Source: Anaerolineales bacterium (GTDB lineage: Bacteria > Chloroflexota > Anaerolineae > Anaerolineales > Villigracilaceae). From it: a stretch of DNA of 45,461 nt. The position numbers and the translations under genes were made by a program. The DNA lies in the NCBI GenBank assembly GCA_016932715.1, contig JAFGCG010000034.1, positions 1-45,461 on the forward strand, in the 5' to 3' direction. The notes below the pieces were generated by a model. It saw nothing but the letters and a program-made list of their open reading frames with translations. It was not told the origin of the DNA and ran no database searches. Shown here in pieces: positions 30,336 to 38,233 of the stretch (positions are counted from its first letter, which is position 1; every line of letters begins with the position of its first letter).

Positions 30336-31796
30336 TCAAAACAACTTCAGCACCGCGCTGCTTGCCCAGGCGAACAGGAACTGCGGTACGAGGCTGATGA
30401 CCACCGTGGCAACGGCTGTCACAATCGTTGTGAGATCGAGGAAGGATTCGCGTTCCGTCTCCGGTTCGCCCTCGCGCATGTACATGATCACGATCACGCG
30501 CAGGTAGTAATAGGCGGAGACCAGCGAGGTCAGCACACCGATGATCGCGAGGCCCGTGAAGCCGCCGGCGATGACCGCGCGGAAAAGATAGAACTTGCCA
30601 ACCAATCCAATCGTAGGCGGGAGACCGATGAGCGAAAGCATGAAGATTGCCATCGCCGCGGCGTGGAGAGGCTGTTTGCGCGCCAGACCCGCGTAGTCGT
30701 TCAACTCCAAACCTTTGCCTGTTTCCCTTTCCAGGGCAATGACCACCCCCCAGGCGCCAAAGTTCGTGATGGCGTATGCAACCAGATAAAAAAGCCCGGC
30801 CGCAATCGAAACGGGAGCCACCTCGGGGTTGCCGTACGGCACGAATGCCATCAGGATGTATCCGGCGTGCGCGATGCTGGAGTACGCCAGCAGCCGCTTG
30901 ATGTTTGTCTGGGCGATGGCAATGAGATTGCCGAGGACCATGGTCAAGGCAGCCAGCGCCCAAAAGACACCCGTCATATCGGCGGCGATGGCAGGGAAGG
31001 CGGTGGCAAAAACACGCAGCAAGGCCGCGAAGCCCGCGATCTTCGCGCCCGAGGACATGAAGGCGGTCACCGCCGAGGGCGCGCCCTGATAGACATCCGG
31101 CGTCCACATGTGGAAGGGAACCACCGCAACCTTGAACCCGAGTCCGACGAGGATGAGGGCAGAGCCGAGGGCTAACAGGAGCAGGTTCACGGTCCCGTCT
31201 GAAGGTATGCCAACTTTGTTAACGATCGCGATCAGGTTGGTCGATCCGGTCGCGCCGAAGACCAGCGCCGTCCCGTAGACCACAAATCCCGTTGCGAACG
31301 CGCCGAGCAGGAAGTACTTGAGTCCGGCTTCTTCCGATTCAGGCTTCGGACGGGCAAAGGCCGCCAGAACGTAGAGTGGAATGGAGAGCAGTTCCAGCGC
31401 AAGAAAGACCACGATCAGATCGGCAGCTTGCGCCATGAGCATCATGCCTGTCACACTGAAGAGCAGGAGAGTGTAATACTCGCCGCGCTCGAGTCCCATG
31501 CGCTTGACGTAACCGTAAGAGAGGGCAATGCCGAGGATGCCGCTGACGAGAAGCAGCGCATTGACGAAGATCGAGAACCCATCGAGCACGACCATGCCTC
31601 CGAACCCTGTTTCCTGCCTGCCAGTTTGCGCCAGGGTAAAACCAAGTGCCAGCCCCAGCCCGGCTGCCGCGAGCAGAGCCGTGACCCCTTTGCGCCTGCC
31701 TGGAATGGAGAGGTCGATCAGCAGCAGCGTACAGGCCCAGACGGTCAAGAAGATCAGCGGAAAGATGGTGGTGAGATTGAGATCAGCTTGTGTCAT
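30336..31796 (-). CDS. nuoN: NADH-quinone oxidoreductase subunit N
   Basis: A 486-residue antiporter-like proton-pumping subunit of complex I with about fourteen hydrophobic helices. Conserved elements include LALELLSIPLYVLAAF (Glu in helix 5), LKYFLLGAFATGFVVYG, GFKVAVVPFHMWTPDVYQGA (Lys of the discontinuous helix 7 region), QTNIKRLLAYSSIAHAGY and LSLIGLPPTIGLVGKFYLF. It is the last gene of the operon, starting 6 bp after the nuoM stop and ending just before a terminator hairpin. Confidence 0.95.
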   Translation of the reverse strand: MTQADLNLTTIFPLIFLTVWACTLLLIDLSIPGRRKGVTALLAAAGLGLALGFTLAQTGRQETGFGGMVVLDGFSIFVNALLLVSGILGIALSYGYVKRMGLERGEYYTLLLFSVTGMMLMAQAADLIVVFLALELLSIPLYVLAAFARPKPESEEAGLKYFLLGAFATGFVVYGTALVFGATGSTNLIAIVNKVGIPSDGTVNLLLLALGSALILVGLGFKVAVVPFHMWTPDVYQGAPSAVTAFMSSGAKIAGFAALLRVFATAFPAIAADMTGVFWALAALTMVLGNLIAIAQTNIKRLLAYSSIAHAGYILMAFVPYGNPEVAPVSIAAGLFYLVAYAITNFGAWGVVIALERETGKGLELNDYAGLARKQPLHAAAMAIFMLSLIGLPPTIGLVGKFYLFRAVIAGGFTGLAIIGVLTSLVSAYYYLRVIVIMYMREGEPETERESFLDLTTIVTAVATVVISLVPQFLFAWASSAVLKLF

Positions 31797-31802
31797 GATG
31801 TT

Positions 31803-33347
31803 TTAGCGCATCGCCACACTGGAGAGACTCGCAACAAGTTGGTCAACCGCGGGAGCCATCAGGTCGAAGAAGGGCTTCGGATACAGACCGATCCAGAAGA
31901 TGAGGATGAGGATCGGGACCATGATCGCGATCTCGCGCCAGTTGAGGTCGCGCAGGCTGCGTCCGTGATTCTTTGCTGCCTCCACGACCTCGCCCTGCGG
32001 ACCCAGGAACATCTTTTGGAACATATACAGGATGTAAACCGCCGCCATGATCACGCCGAGGGCAGCGATCGCTGCAAACCACACAGTGCCAAATGGAGTG
32101 TACGCGCCGCCTGCGGTCATGCCTGCGCCCCAGGCGCCAAGCAAAATGGTGAACTCACCCACGAAGCCATTCAGCCCGGGCAAGCCCATCGAAGACAGGG
32201 CGACGATCAGCATGATCGTCCCGAAGACGGGCATAACCTTCCACAACCCGCCGTAGGCCCTGAGCTCGCGCGTGTGCGTCTGTTCGTAGATCATGCCGAC
32301 GAGCAGGAACAACGCGCCCGTACTGAGACCATGATTGACCATCTGCAGGATCGCACCCTGCATCCCCTGTGAGTTGAGGGCAAACAGACCGAGCATGACG
32401 AAACCAAGGTGGCTGACGGAGGAATAAGCGACCAGTTTCTTCACATCTGCCTGGGCGTAGGAAACTGCCGCGCCGTAGATAATGCCGATCGTCGCCAGGA
32501 GGGCGATCCAGGGCGCAGCTTGCACGGAAGCCTCCGGGAAGAGCGGGATGTTGAAACGCAGAAAACCATACGTCCCGAGCTTCAGCATGACGCCCGCCAG
32601 GATCACCGAACCGGCTGTCGGCGCTTCCACGTGCGCATCGGGCAGCCACGAGTGCAGGGGCCACATCGGCACCTTGATCGCAAATGCAGCTGCGAAAGCC
32701 AGGAACAGCCACCACTGGACATCGGCAGGAATATTGCCCTGCGCGATCAAATCGGGCACGGAGAACGTCCTGCCATTGATACCCAGCCACAAAATTGCCA
32801 GCAGCATCAAAATGGAGCCAGCCATTGTATACAGGAAGAACTTGATCGCGGCGTAGATGCGGCGCGGTCCGCCCCAGATGCCGATCAGGAAGTACATCGG
32901 CACGAGTGTGAATTCCCAGAAGATATAGAAAAGGAATAAGTCCTGTGCGAGAAAGACGCCCAGCATGCCAATTTCCAGCAGGAGGAAGAAGAGCATGAAA
33001 TCCTTGACGCGCTCTTCCACCGCCGTCCAGGTGGAAAGGATGGAGATCGGCGTGAGGAAACCGGTCAGCAAAACGAGCAGGATGCTTAGCCCATCCACGC
33101 CGAGATAATATTGAATGTCCCAGCCTGCCACAGTGATCCAGTTATATTGAGCCACCAGTTGCAGGCTTGGATCGGAGGCGTTGAACCTCGCCAGCACCCA
33201 CAGCGAAAGCCCAAATGTGGTCAGGCTTGTGATGAGTGCCGTCCAGCGCAGGGCATCCTTTCGCTCACCGGGGATGAAGAACAAAATCAGGATCCCCACC
33301 AGTGGGAAGAAAGTGAGAAGCGTTAAAGGTTGTAAGATAAATTCCAT
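31803..33347 (-). CDS. nuoM: NADH-quinone oxidoreductase subunit M
   Basis: A 514-residue antiporter-like subunit of complex I with about fourteen hydrophobic helices. The family signature runs through FILYIFWEF-like LFLFYIFWEFTLVPMYFLIG (helix-5 Glu), FAIKVPMWPLHSWLPDAHVEAP (helix-7 Lys and the HSWLPDAH motif), QADVKKLVAYSSVSHLGFVM and GLPGLNGFVGEF. The start is ATG 33347. Between nuoL and nuoM lie 87 bp containing a dispersed repeat with 9-bp arms, in contrast to the tight 6-bp junction with nuoN. Confidence 0.96.
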   Translation of the reverse strand: MEFILQPLTLLTFFPLVGILILFFIPGERKDALRWTALITSLTTFGLSLWVLARFNASDPSLQLVAQYNWITVAGWDIQYYLGVDGLSILLVLLTGFLTPISILSTWTAVEERVKDFMLFFLLLEIGMLGVFLAQDLFLFYIFWEFTLVPMYFLIGIWGGPRRIYAAIKFFLYTMAGSILMLLAILWLGINGRTFSVPDLIAQGNIPADVQWWLFLAFAAAFAIKVPMWPLHSWLPDAHVEAPTAGSVILAGVMLKLGTYGFLRFNIPLFPEASVQAAPWIALLATIGIIYGAAVSYAQADVKKLVAYSSVSHLGFVMLGLFALNSQGMQGAILQMVNHGLSTGALFLLVGMIYEQTHTRELRAYGGLWKVMPVFGTIMLIVALSSMGLPGLNGFVGEFTILLGAWGAGMTAGGAYTPFGTVWFAAIAALGVIMAAVYILYMFQKMFLGPQGEVVEAAKNHGRSLRDLNWREIAIMVPILILIFWIGLYPKPFFDLMAPAVDQLVASLSSVAMR

Positions 33348-33362
33348 GTGTTACCTCGAGTC

Positions 33363-33416
33363 CCCTCTCCCCGCTTCGTCTTCGCTGGCGCTCCGCTCAG
33401 CGCGAAAGGGAGAGGG
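33363..33416. repeat. Dispersed palindromic repeat between nuoL and nuoM
   Basis: Arms CCCTCTCCC (33363-33371) and GGGAGAGGG (33408-33416) enclose CTCCGCTCAGCGCGAA (33391-33406), the core also found at 13147 and 34366. Transcribed as part of the nuo operon, it could form a stable intercistronic stem. Confidence 0.75.
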
Positions 33417-33434
33417 TTAGGGTGAGGGCAAGGT

Positions 33435-35606
33435 TTACTTCAAAATCAAATAACCGACGATCAGGACAACGCCCAGCAGAACGGATAACGCGTACGAGCG
33501 CACGAATCCATTCTGGACCTTGCGCAGGATTCCCGCGAACCATTGTGTGAGGCGGCCCAGGCCGTTCGCAAGCGCGTCGATGCCGCGCTGATCGGCATAA
33601 CGATCCAGCCCGATATTGCTGACCCAGTTGTACGTTCCCGCAATGACCGTCTCGTGGAACCAGTCATGCCAGAAGCGCCCGTCGATCACATCAGCCAGGA
33701 ACTGCGAGACTTTGACAAACGGCGTCACGATGATGGCATGATAGATTTCGTCCACAAACCACTTGCGTTCCGCCACGACGAAGGCAGGACCAAGTTGTCT
33801 CTTTAACGGGTCAACTTCACCAGCTCGAAGTGGGTTACGTCCATAGATAAACCAGGAGGCAAGGATGGCGAGCAGTGCCAGGCCGGTCGAAATCCCGGCA
33901 ACCCCGGTATCGAGCGGCAGCGACTCCACTTCATGAAACGTGTATTCCAGCCAGTGACCAAGATTATGAAAACCTTCGAAGGGCAGGTTGAGCACGCCGC
34001 CCAGCAAAGATAATGCCGCCAGCACCATCAACGGGACGGTGATGATCGGTTTGCTTTCCTCCGCGTGAGCCGCGGCTTCGTGGCGCGGCTCGCCGAAGAA
34101 GACCATCCAAATTTGACGTCCCATGTAGAAGGCTGTAAAGAAAGCTGCAATCGTCAAGAGCCAATAGACAATTGGATAATGCAGGCTTGCCTCCAGGAGG
34201 ATTTCATCCTTCGACCAGAACCCCGCGAATGGCACAATACCCGCTAAAGCCAGCGTACCAATCATATAAAGCCAAAACGTGACCGGCATAGTCTTGCGCA
34301 TCCCACCCATGTTGCGCATGTCGTTCGGGTCGAACGCTTCGTCTCCGGGCTTCGCTTCGCTCGCCCTCCGCTCAGCGCGAACATTTGGAGAATGTTTTCC
34401 TTTGTGATCCTTGTGTCCTTCGTGGTGAGAATGTTCCGCGTGATGATGTCCGCGCTCCAGCCCCAGAATCACCGAGCCCGCCGAAAGGAAGAGCAACGCC
34501 TTGAAGAAGGCATGCGTCACGAGATGGAACATGCCCGCCACGAAGGCGCCCATCCCCACCGCCGCGACCATGAAACCAAGCTGGGAGATCGTGGAATATG
34601 CCAGCACCTTCTTGATGTCGTATTGACCGACGGCAATCGTCGCGGCGAAGAGAGCCGTGGCAGCGCCGGTCAGTGCGACGATGAACTGTGCTTCCGGCAC
34701 AAGAGTGTACAACTCCGCGGAACGTGCGATGAGATAGACACCCGCCGTCACCATCGTCGCGGCATGGATCAGTGCCGAGACCGGCGTCGGACCGGCCATC
34801 GCGTCCGGGAGCCAGACGTAGAGGGGAATCTGCGCCGACTTGCCGGCGACCCCCACCAGCATCAGGAGGGTGATCGCAAGGATAACTCCAGGAGCGACAT
34901 GTTGCGCGGCTTCGAAAACTACATCAAACTGGAAACTGCCAAATGCCCAGAACATGATGAAGCCCGCGATCAGGAACCCAAAGTCGCCGATGCGGTTGAC
35001 GATGAAGGCTTTATTTCCGGCATTCGAGTTCGCCCAGGAGGGCCGTCCCAGCGTATCCAGCTCATACCAGAAGCCGATCAACAGGAAGGAGCATAGACCG
35101 ACACCTTCCCAGCCGACGAAGAGCATTAAATAAGAGTCGGCCGAGACGAGGATCATCATCATCGCAAGGAAAAGATTGAAGAAAACGAAGAAGCGTGGAT
35201 AGCGACCTACATCGTTTTTGAAACGCACATCTTCGCGCATATACCCAATGGCGTAAATATGGATGAGAGTCGCAACGCCTGAGACGAACAACATCATCGT
35301 CGTGGAAAGCGAATCAACCCTGAACTGCCAATCAAGCGTGAGGTCGCCGATATGGATCCATTCTGCCAGATACCAAGGCGGTAGTTCACCATGATTTGCT
35401 GAAAGTGAATACGTCAACAGCACGGAGATGATGAACGTTGCTCCCGAGGCACTACTTGCTACGATACCCACCGCGTTCTCACCCCAGGGCCGTTTCATAA
35501 ACCAGGCACCCAAAACGATATTGGTGAGAAGACCGATTACCGGCGCGAAGACCAGCCAGGGGGCTAAGAATAAAAATCCAGTGCTTACGGTTTCAGCTGC
35601 GTGCAT
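33435..35606 (-). CDS. nuoL: NADH-quinone oxidoreductase subunit L, with repeat-derived insert
   Basis: A 723-residue complex I subunit, longer than the roughly 610-660 usual for the family. The membrane part shows about fourteen helices with LFVGWEGVGLCSFLLIGFW, AGKSAQIPLYVWLPDAMAGP (helix-7 Lys, WLPDAM), VGQYDIKKVLAYSTISQLGFM and FAGFWSKDEILL; a lateral helix and final helix follow. Between VILGLERG and MRNMGGMRKTMP lies an extra, His- and Lys-rich loop (about residues 385-428). Residues about 392-421 are encoded by two dispersed repeats, CTTCGTG-type and CTCCGCTCAGCGCGAA-type, in frame. The loop falls where other NuoL proteins have a short cytoplasmic connection, so function is probably kept. 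GGAGA lies 5-9 nt before ATG 35606. Confidence 0.95.
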   Translation of the reverse strand: MHAAETVSTGFLFLAPWLVFAPVIGLLTNIVLGAWFMKRPWGENAVGIVASSASGATFIISVLLTYSLSANHGELPPWYLAEWIHIGDLTLDWQFRVDSLSTTMMLFVSGVATLIHIYAIGYMREDVRFKNDVGRYPRFFVFFNLFLAMMMILVSADSYLMLFVGWEGVGLCSFLLIGFWYELDTLGRPSWANSNAGNKAFIVNRIGDFGFLIAGFIMFWAFGSFQFDVVFEAAQHVAPGVILAITLLMLVGVAGKSAQIPLYVWLPDAMAGPTPVSALIHAATMVTAGVYLIARSAELYTLVPEAQFIVALTGAATALFAATIAVGQYDIKKVLAYSTISQLGFMVAAVGMGAFVAGMFHLVTHAFFKALLFLSAGSVILGLERGHHHAEHSHHEGHKDHKGKHSPNVRAERRASEAKPGDEAFDPNDMRNMGGMRKTMPVTFWLYMIGTLALAGIVPFAGFWSKDEILLEASLHYPIVYWLLTIAAFFTAFYMGRQIWMVFFGEPRHEAAAHAEESKPIITVPLMVLAALSLLGGVLNLPFEGFHNLGHWLEYTFHEVESLPLDTGVAGISTGLALLAILASWFIYGRNPLRAGEVDPLKRQLGPAFVVAERKWFVDEIYHAIIVTPFVKVSQFLADVIDGRFWHDWFHETVIAGTYNWVSNIGLDRYADQRGIDALANGLGRLTQWFAGILRKVQNGFVRSYALSVLLGVVLIVGYLILK
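34336..34430. repeat. Two dispersed repeats inserted in the nuoL coding sequence
   Basis: 34336-34381 belongs to the CTCCGCTCAGCGCGAA family (core 34366-34381), and 34397-34430 to the CTTCGTG family. They lie side by side inside nuoL, and the nuoL frame runs through both without a stop. The same families are otherwise intergenic in this window. Confidence 0.8.
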
Positions 35607-35668
35607 AACATTCTCCAGAGATCTGAATTGGAGACTACTCTCTCCTCTCTGATCTCTATTCTCTTTCT

Positions 35669-35971
35669 CTATCCTTTCAAACTGCTGATCTGGTCCACGT
35701 CGATGCTGCGCTTGGACTTGAAGATCTCGACGATCAACGCCAATCCCACCGCCACTTCTGCGGCAGCTACTGCAATAACGAAGAACACAAAGATTTGTCC
35801 ACTGAAACTTTGAAGGACACTGCTGAACGCAACCATCGCAAGGTTGGCAGCGTTCAACATCAGCTCAATAGACATAAAAATGATGAGAGCGTTGCGCCGC
35901 ACGAGCACGCCGAGGGCACCAATCGTGAAGAGGATCGCTGAAAGAACAATGTAATAATTTATCGGGACCAT
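35669..35971 (-). CDS. nuoK: NADH-quinone oxidoreductase subunit K
   Basis: A 100-residue three-helix subunit of the complex I membrane arm. Conserved acidic residues of the proton path are in [18 protein letters not shown] (helix 2 Glu) and [17 protein letters not shown] (helix 3 Glu), and [10 protein letters not shown] precedes helix 2. The length is typical. It starts 2 bp after the nuoJ stop. The 62 bp to nuoL are pyrimidine-rich on the plus strand and contain a possible GAGATC/GATCTC pairing, but no gene. Confidence 0.96.
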   Translation of the reverse strand: MVPINYYIVLSAILFTIGALGVLVRRNALIIFMSIELMLNAANLAMVAFSSVLQSFSGQIFVFFVIAVAAAEVAVGLALIVEIFKSKRSIDVDQISSLKG

Positions 35972-35973
35972 GA

Positions 35974-36495
35974 TCAGTGTACCCTTTTCTCTTTCCGAAT
36001 CAGCACGATCGCCCCAACCATGGCAACCAGCAGCAAAATGGAGGTCACTTCGAAGGGCAGAAGATATTGCCTGAAAAGCACGTCACCCAATTCACGCAGG
36101 TTCGCAATCGTGTTTACTGCCTCATCGGGCGGAGCGATCTCTCCTGCCGGGCGGGCGCGGGTGAGGAAAATAAACGTCGCTTCGACCGCAAGCACAGCCG
36201 CCAGCCCGCCAGCCAGGTACTTTTGCCACGGCAAGGTCTGAGTCTCGGGGAGGTTCTCGGCGCCGAGCAGCATGATGACGAACAGGAACAAGACCATGAT
36301 CGCGCCCGCGTAGATGGTGATCTGTGCCATGGCGATGAACGGCGCGCCAAGCAGCAGATAGAACACCGCCACCGTCACGAAGTTCAGCACCAGGAACAGC
36401 GCCGAATAGATCGCATTGCGGCTCAGCAGCATGCCGAGGGCTGTCGCGATGGCGATCAGGGAGAGGATCAGGAAGAAGACTAAATCAAGGGTCAT
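35974..36495 (-). CDS. nuoJ: NADH-quinone oxidoreductase subunit J
   Basis: A 173-residue subunit with five helices in the membrane arm. The conserved third helix with its pi-bulge region is recognisable: [28 protein letters not shown]. (Written in two parts: [28 protein letters not shown].) The C-terminus [20 protein letters not shown] precedes RKEK. ATG 36495 is used, with GGTG upstream; GTG 36501 is an alternative. The 80 bp before it contain interleaved inverted repeats separating it from nuoI. Confidence 0.95.
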   Translation of the reverse strand: MTLDLVFFLILSLIAIATALGMLLSRNAIYSALFLVLNFVTVAVFYLLLGAPFIAMAQITIYAGAIMVLFLFVIMLLGAENLPETQTLPWQKYLAGGLAAVLAVEATFIFLTRARPAGEIAPPDEAVNTIANLRELGDVLFRQYLLPFEVTSILLLVAMVGAIVLIRKEKRVH

Positions 36496-36510
36496 AATCA
36501 CCTGGCGTGA

Positions 36511-36564
36511 GTAAACAAGTAGACAAGTACACAGGTATACATGCCTGCTTGTTTACCTGTGTAC
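36511..36564. repeat. Interleaved inverted repeats between nuoI and nuoJ
   Basis: GTAAACAAG (36511-36519) pairs with CTTGTTTAC (36548-36556); GTACACAGGTA (36527-36537) pairs with TACCTGTGTAC (36554-36564). The order A-B-A'-B' is that of a pseudoknot, and A' and B' share 3 nt, so the two stems compete at the overlap. No gene lies in this gap. Confidence 0.75.
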
Positions 36565-36575
36565 CTCATACCTGC

Positions 36576-37097
36576 CTAGTCTTGTGGGTTTTTCATCAAC
36601 GGCACCGACTGTCTGTTATATTTGCCGGGTTCCGTCTTTTGCGGGGTCAGCATCTCCTCGGAAGCGACAGACTCCAGCAGCATATCCTTGGTATAGATCG
36701 CCGAACGCCGGTCAAAGAACGAGAGTTCGTAGTTATCGCCCAGCACGATCGCTTCGGTGGGACAGGCATCTTCGCAGTATCCACAGAAGATGCAGCGGAT
36801 CATGTTGATCTCATAGGTGGAGGCATAGCGCTCTCCGGGAGAGAAGCGCCGTTCGTCTGTGTTCTCACCTGCCTCCACGAAGATCGCATCCGCCGGGCAG
36901 GCTGCAGCGCAGAGTGAACAGCCAATGCACTTCTCCAGGCCATTGTCATAGCGCTTCAGCACATGCCGCCCGCGGAAGCGAGGGCGGACCGGCCGTTTTT
37001 CCTCGGGGTATTGGACGGTCACCGGGCGTTCGAACATCATCTTCAGCGTGGTGCCCAGACCACGCACAAGCTCAACAACCGGATCAAGCACGCTCAT
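36576..37097 (-). CDS. nuoI: NADH-quinone oxidoreductase subunit I (2x[4Fe-4S])
   Basis: A 173-residue ferredoxin-like subunit that carries clusters N6a and N6b between the peripheral arm and N2. Cluster ligands are C57-x2-C60-x2-C63-x3-C67 ([12 protein letters not shown]) and C102-x2-C105-x2-C108-x3-C112 ([12 protein letters not shown]). The N-terminal amphipathic helix ([16 protein letters not shown]) contacts the membrane. The start ATG 37097 lies inside the end of nuoH (14-bp overlap), so the two are coupled. Confidence 0.97.
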   Translation of the reverse strand: MSVLDPVVELVRGLGTTLKMMFERPVTVQYPEEKRPVRPRFRGRHVLKRYDNGLEKCIGCSLCAAACPADAIFVEAGENTDERRFSPGERYASTYEINMIRCIFCGYCEDACPTEAIVLGDNYELSFFDRRSAIYTKDMLLESVASEEMLTPQKTEPGKYNRQSVPLMKNPQD

Positions 37098-38232
37098 ACG
37101 CTTTTCTCCTTAACTCACGGTAAATCATCACAACAGTAAACAAGCCTGCAATTCCTGAAACGATTGGAATGCTCCAGATGAACAGAGGGTCCAAGTCCTG
37201 CGACAGCAAAACGCCGGCTGCGGTAATGAAAGCAATCGCCAGCGAGAGAGGCAATAATACCTTCCAGCCAAACGCCATCAAACGATCGTAGCGGATGCGG
37301 GGCCAGGTGGCACGTATCCAGATCATGAAGAACAACAACACTACAACTTTCAAAAGCAAATAGATCGGTCCCAGCCACCAGAAGCGATCCACACTGAGGA
37401 TCGTGCCCTGCAGGAACCAGAGCTCGCGATAGCCGCCAAAGAACAACGTCGCCGCGATCATCGAGATCACGATCATCTTCTGGTACTCTGCCATGAAGAA
37501 CAGGGCGAACTTCATGCCTGAATATTCGGAGTGATACCCGGCGGTCAGTTCCTGCTCGGCTTCGGGCATATCGAAGGGCGCGCGGTTGACCTCCGCCAGG
37601 GTCACGATCAAAAAGATCAGCGCTCCCACGGGCTGGATGACCGCAAACCACATGCCTGACTGCTGCTGCACAATTTCCTGCAGGTTCATCGAATCCGCCA
37701 GGATGATGGTGGTCACGAACATGAGCCCCAGCGAGAGTTCATACGAAATCATCTGCGCCGAGGAACGCAGTCCGCCTAGCATGGCATATTTGTTGTTCGA
37801 AGACCAGCCCGCCAACACAATGCCATAGACGGCGATGGAGGCGATCGACATCAAGTACAACACACCCACGTTGATATTCGCGACAGCCAGGGAAATCTCG
37901 CGTCCAAACAATGGCACATTTTCCAGTCCAAAGGGGATGGTTGCGGCGAGGATAATGGAAGGGACCATCGTAATGACCGGCGCCCAGAAGAAGAGCGTCC
38001 GGTCTGCTTTGGCAGGGATCAGCTCTTCCTTGAAAATAAGCTTCACTGCATCCGCAATGGGTTGAAGCAAGCCCAAAGGCCCGGCGCGGTTGGGACCAAT
38101 ACGCGCCTGGATGCGTGCCAGGGCGCGGCGTTCATACCACGTCAGGTAGGCGAAACCCGTCAGCAGCGCGAAGATCACGAACAGCGATTTGACCAGCCAC
38201 TCAAGCCAGAGAGTCCAATCCGATAGCATCAT
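37084..38232 (-). CDS. nuoH: NADH-quinone oxidoreductase subunit H
   Basis: A 382-residue membrane subunit with about nine helices that forms the quinone chamber with NuoB and NuoD. Signatures are [22 protein letters not shown] near helix 1 (in parts: [22 protein letters not shown]) and the acidic loop [20 protein letters not shown]. The start codons ATG 38232/38229 follow the nuoG stop directly. The C-terminus overlaps nuoI by 14 bp. Confidence 0.97.
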   Translation of the reverse strand: MMLSDWTLWLEWLVKSLFVIFALLTGFAYLTWYERRALARIQARIGPNRAGPLGLLQPIADAVKLIFKEELIPAKADRTLFFWAPVITMVPSIILAATIPFGLENVPLFGREISLAVANINVGVLYLMSIASIAVYGIVLAGWSSNNKYAMLGGLRSSAQMISYELSLGLMFVTTIILADSMNLQEIVQQQSGMWFAVIQPVGALIFLIVTLAEVNRAPFDMPEAEQELTAGYHSEYSGMKFALFFMAEYQKMIVISMIAATLFFGGYRELWFLQGTILSVDRFWWLGPIYLLLKVVVLLFFMIWIRATWPRIRYDRLMAFGWKVLLPLSLAIAFITAAGVLLSQDLDPLFIWSIPIVSGIAGLFTVVMIYRELRRKAYERA

Positions 38233-38233
38233 T

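Noticed and set aside
30198..31175. A 325-codon plus-strand open frame
   Set aside because: Begins inside the DUF4405-like gene and runs antisense to nuoN through a terminator; no domain.
31428..32372. A 314-codon plus-strand open frame
   Set aside because: Antisense to nuoN and nuoM; hydrophilic, low-complexity translation with no domain and no ribosome site.
34392..35096. A 234-codon plus-strand open frame
   Set aside because: Antisense to nuoL, starting within the inserted repeat; no domain.
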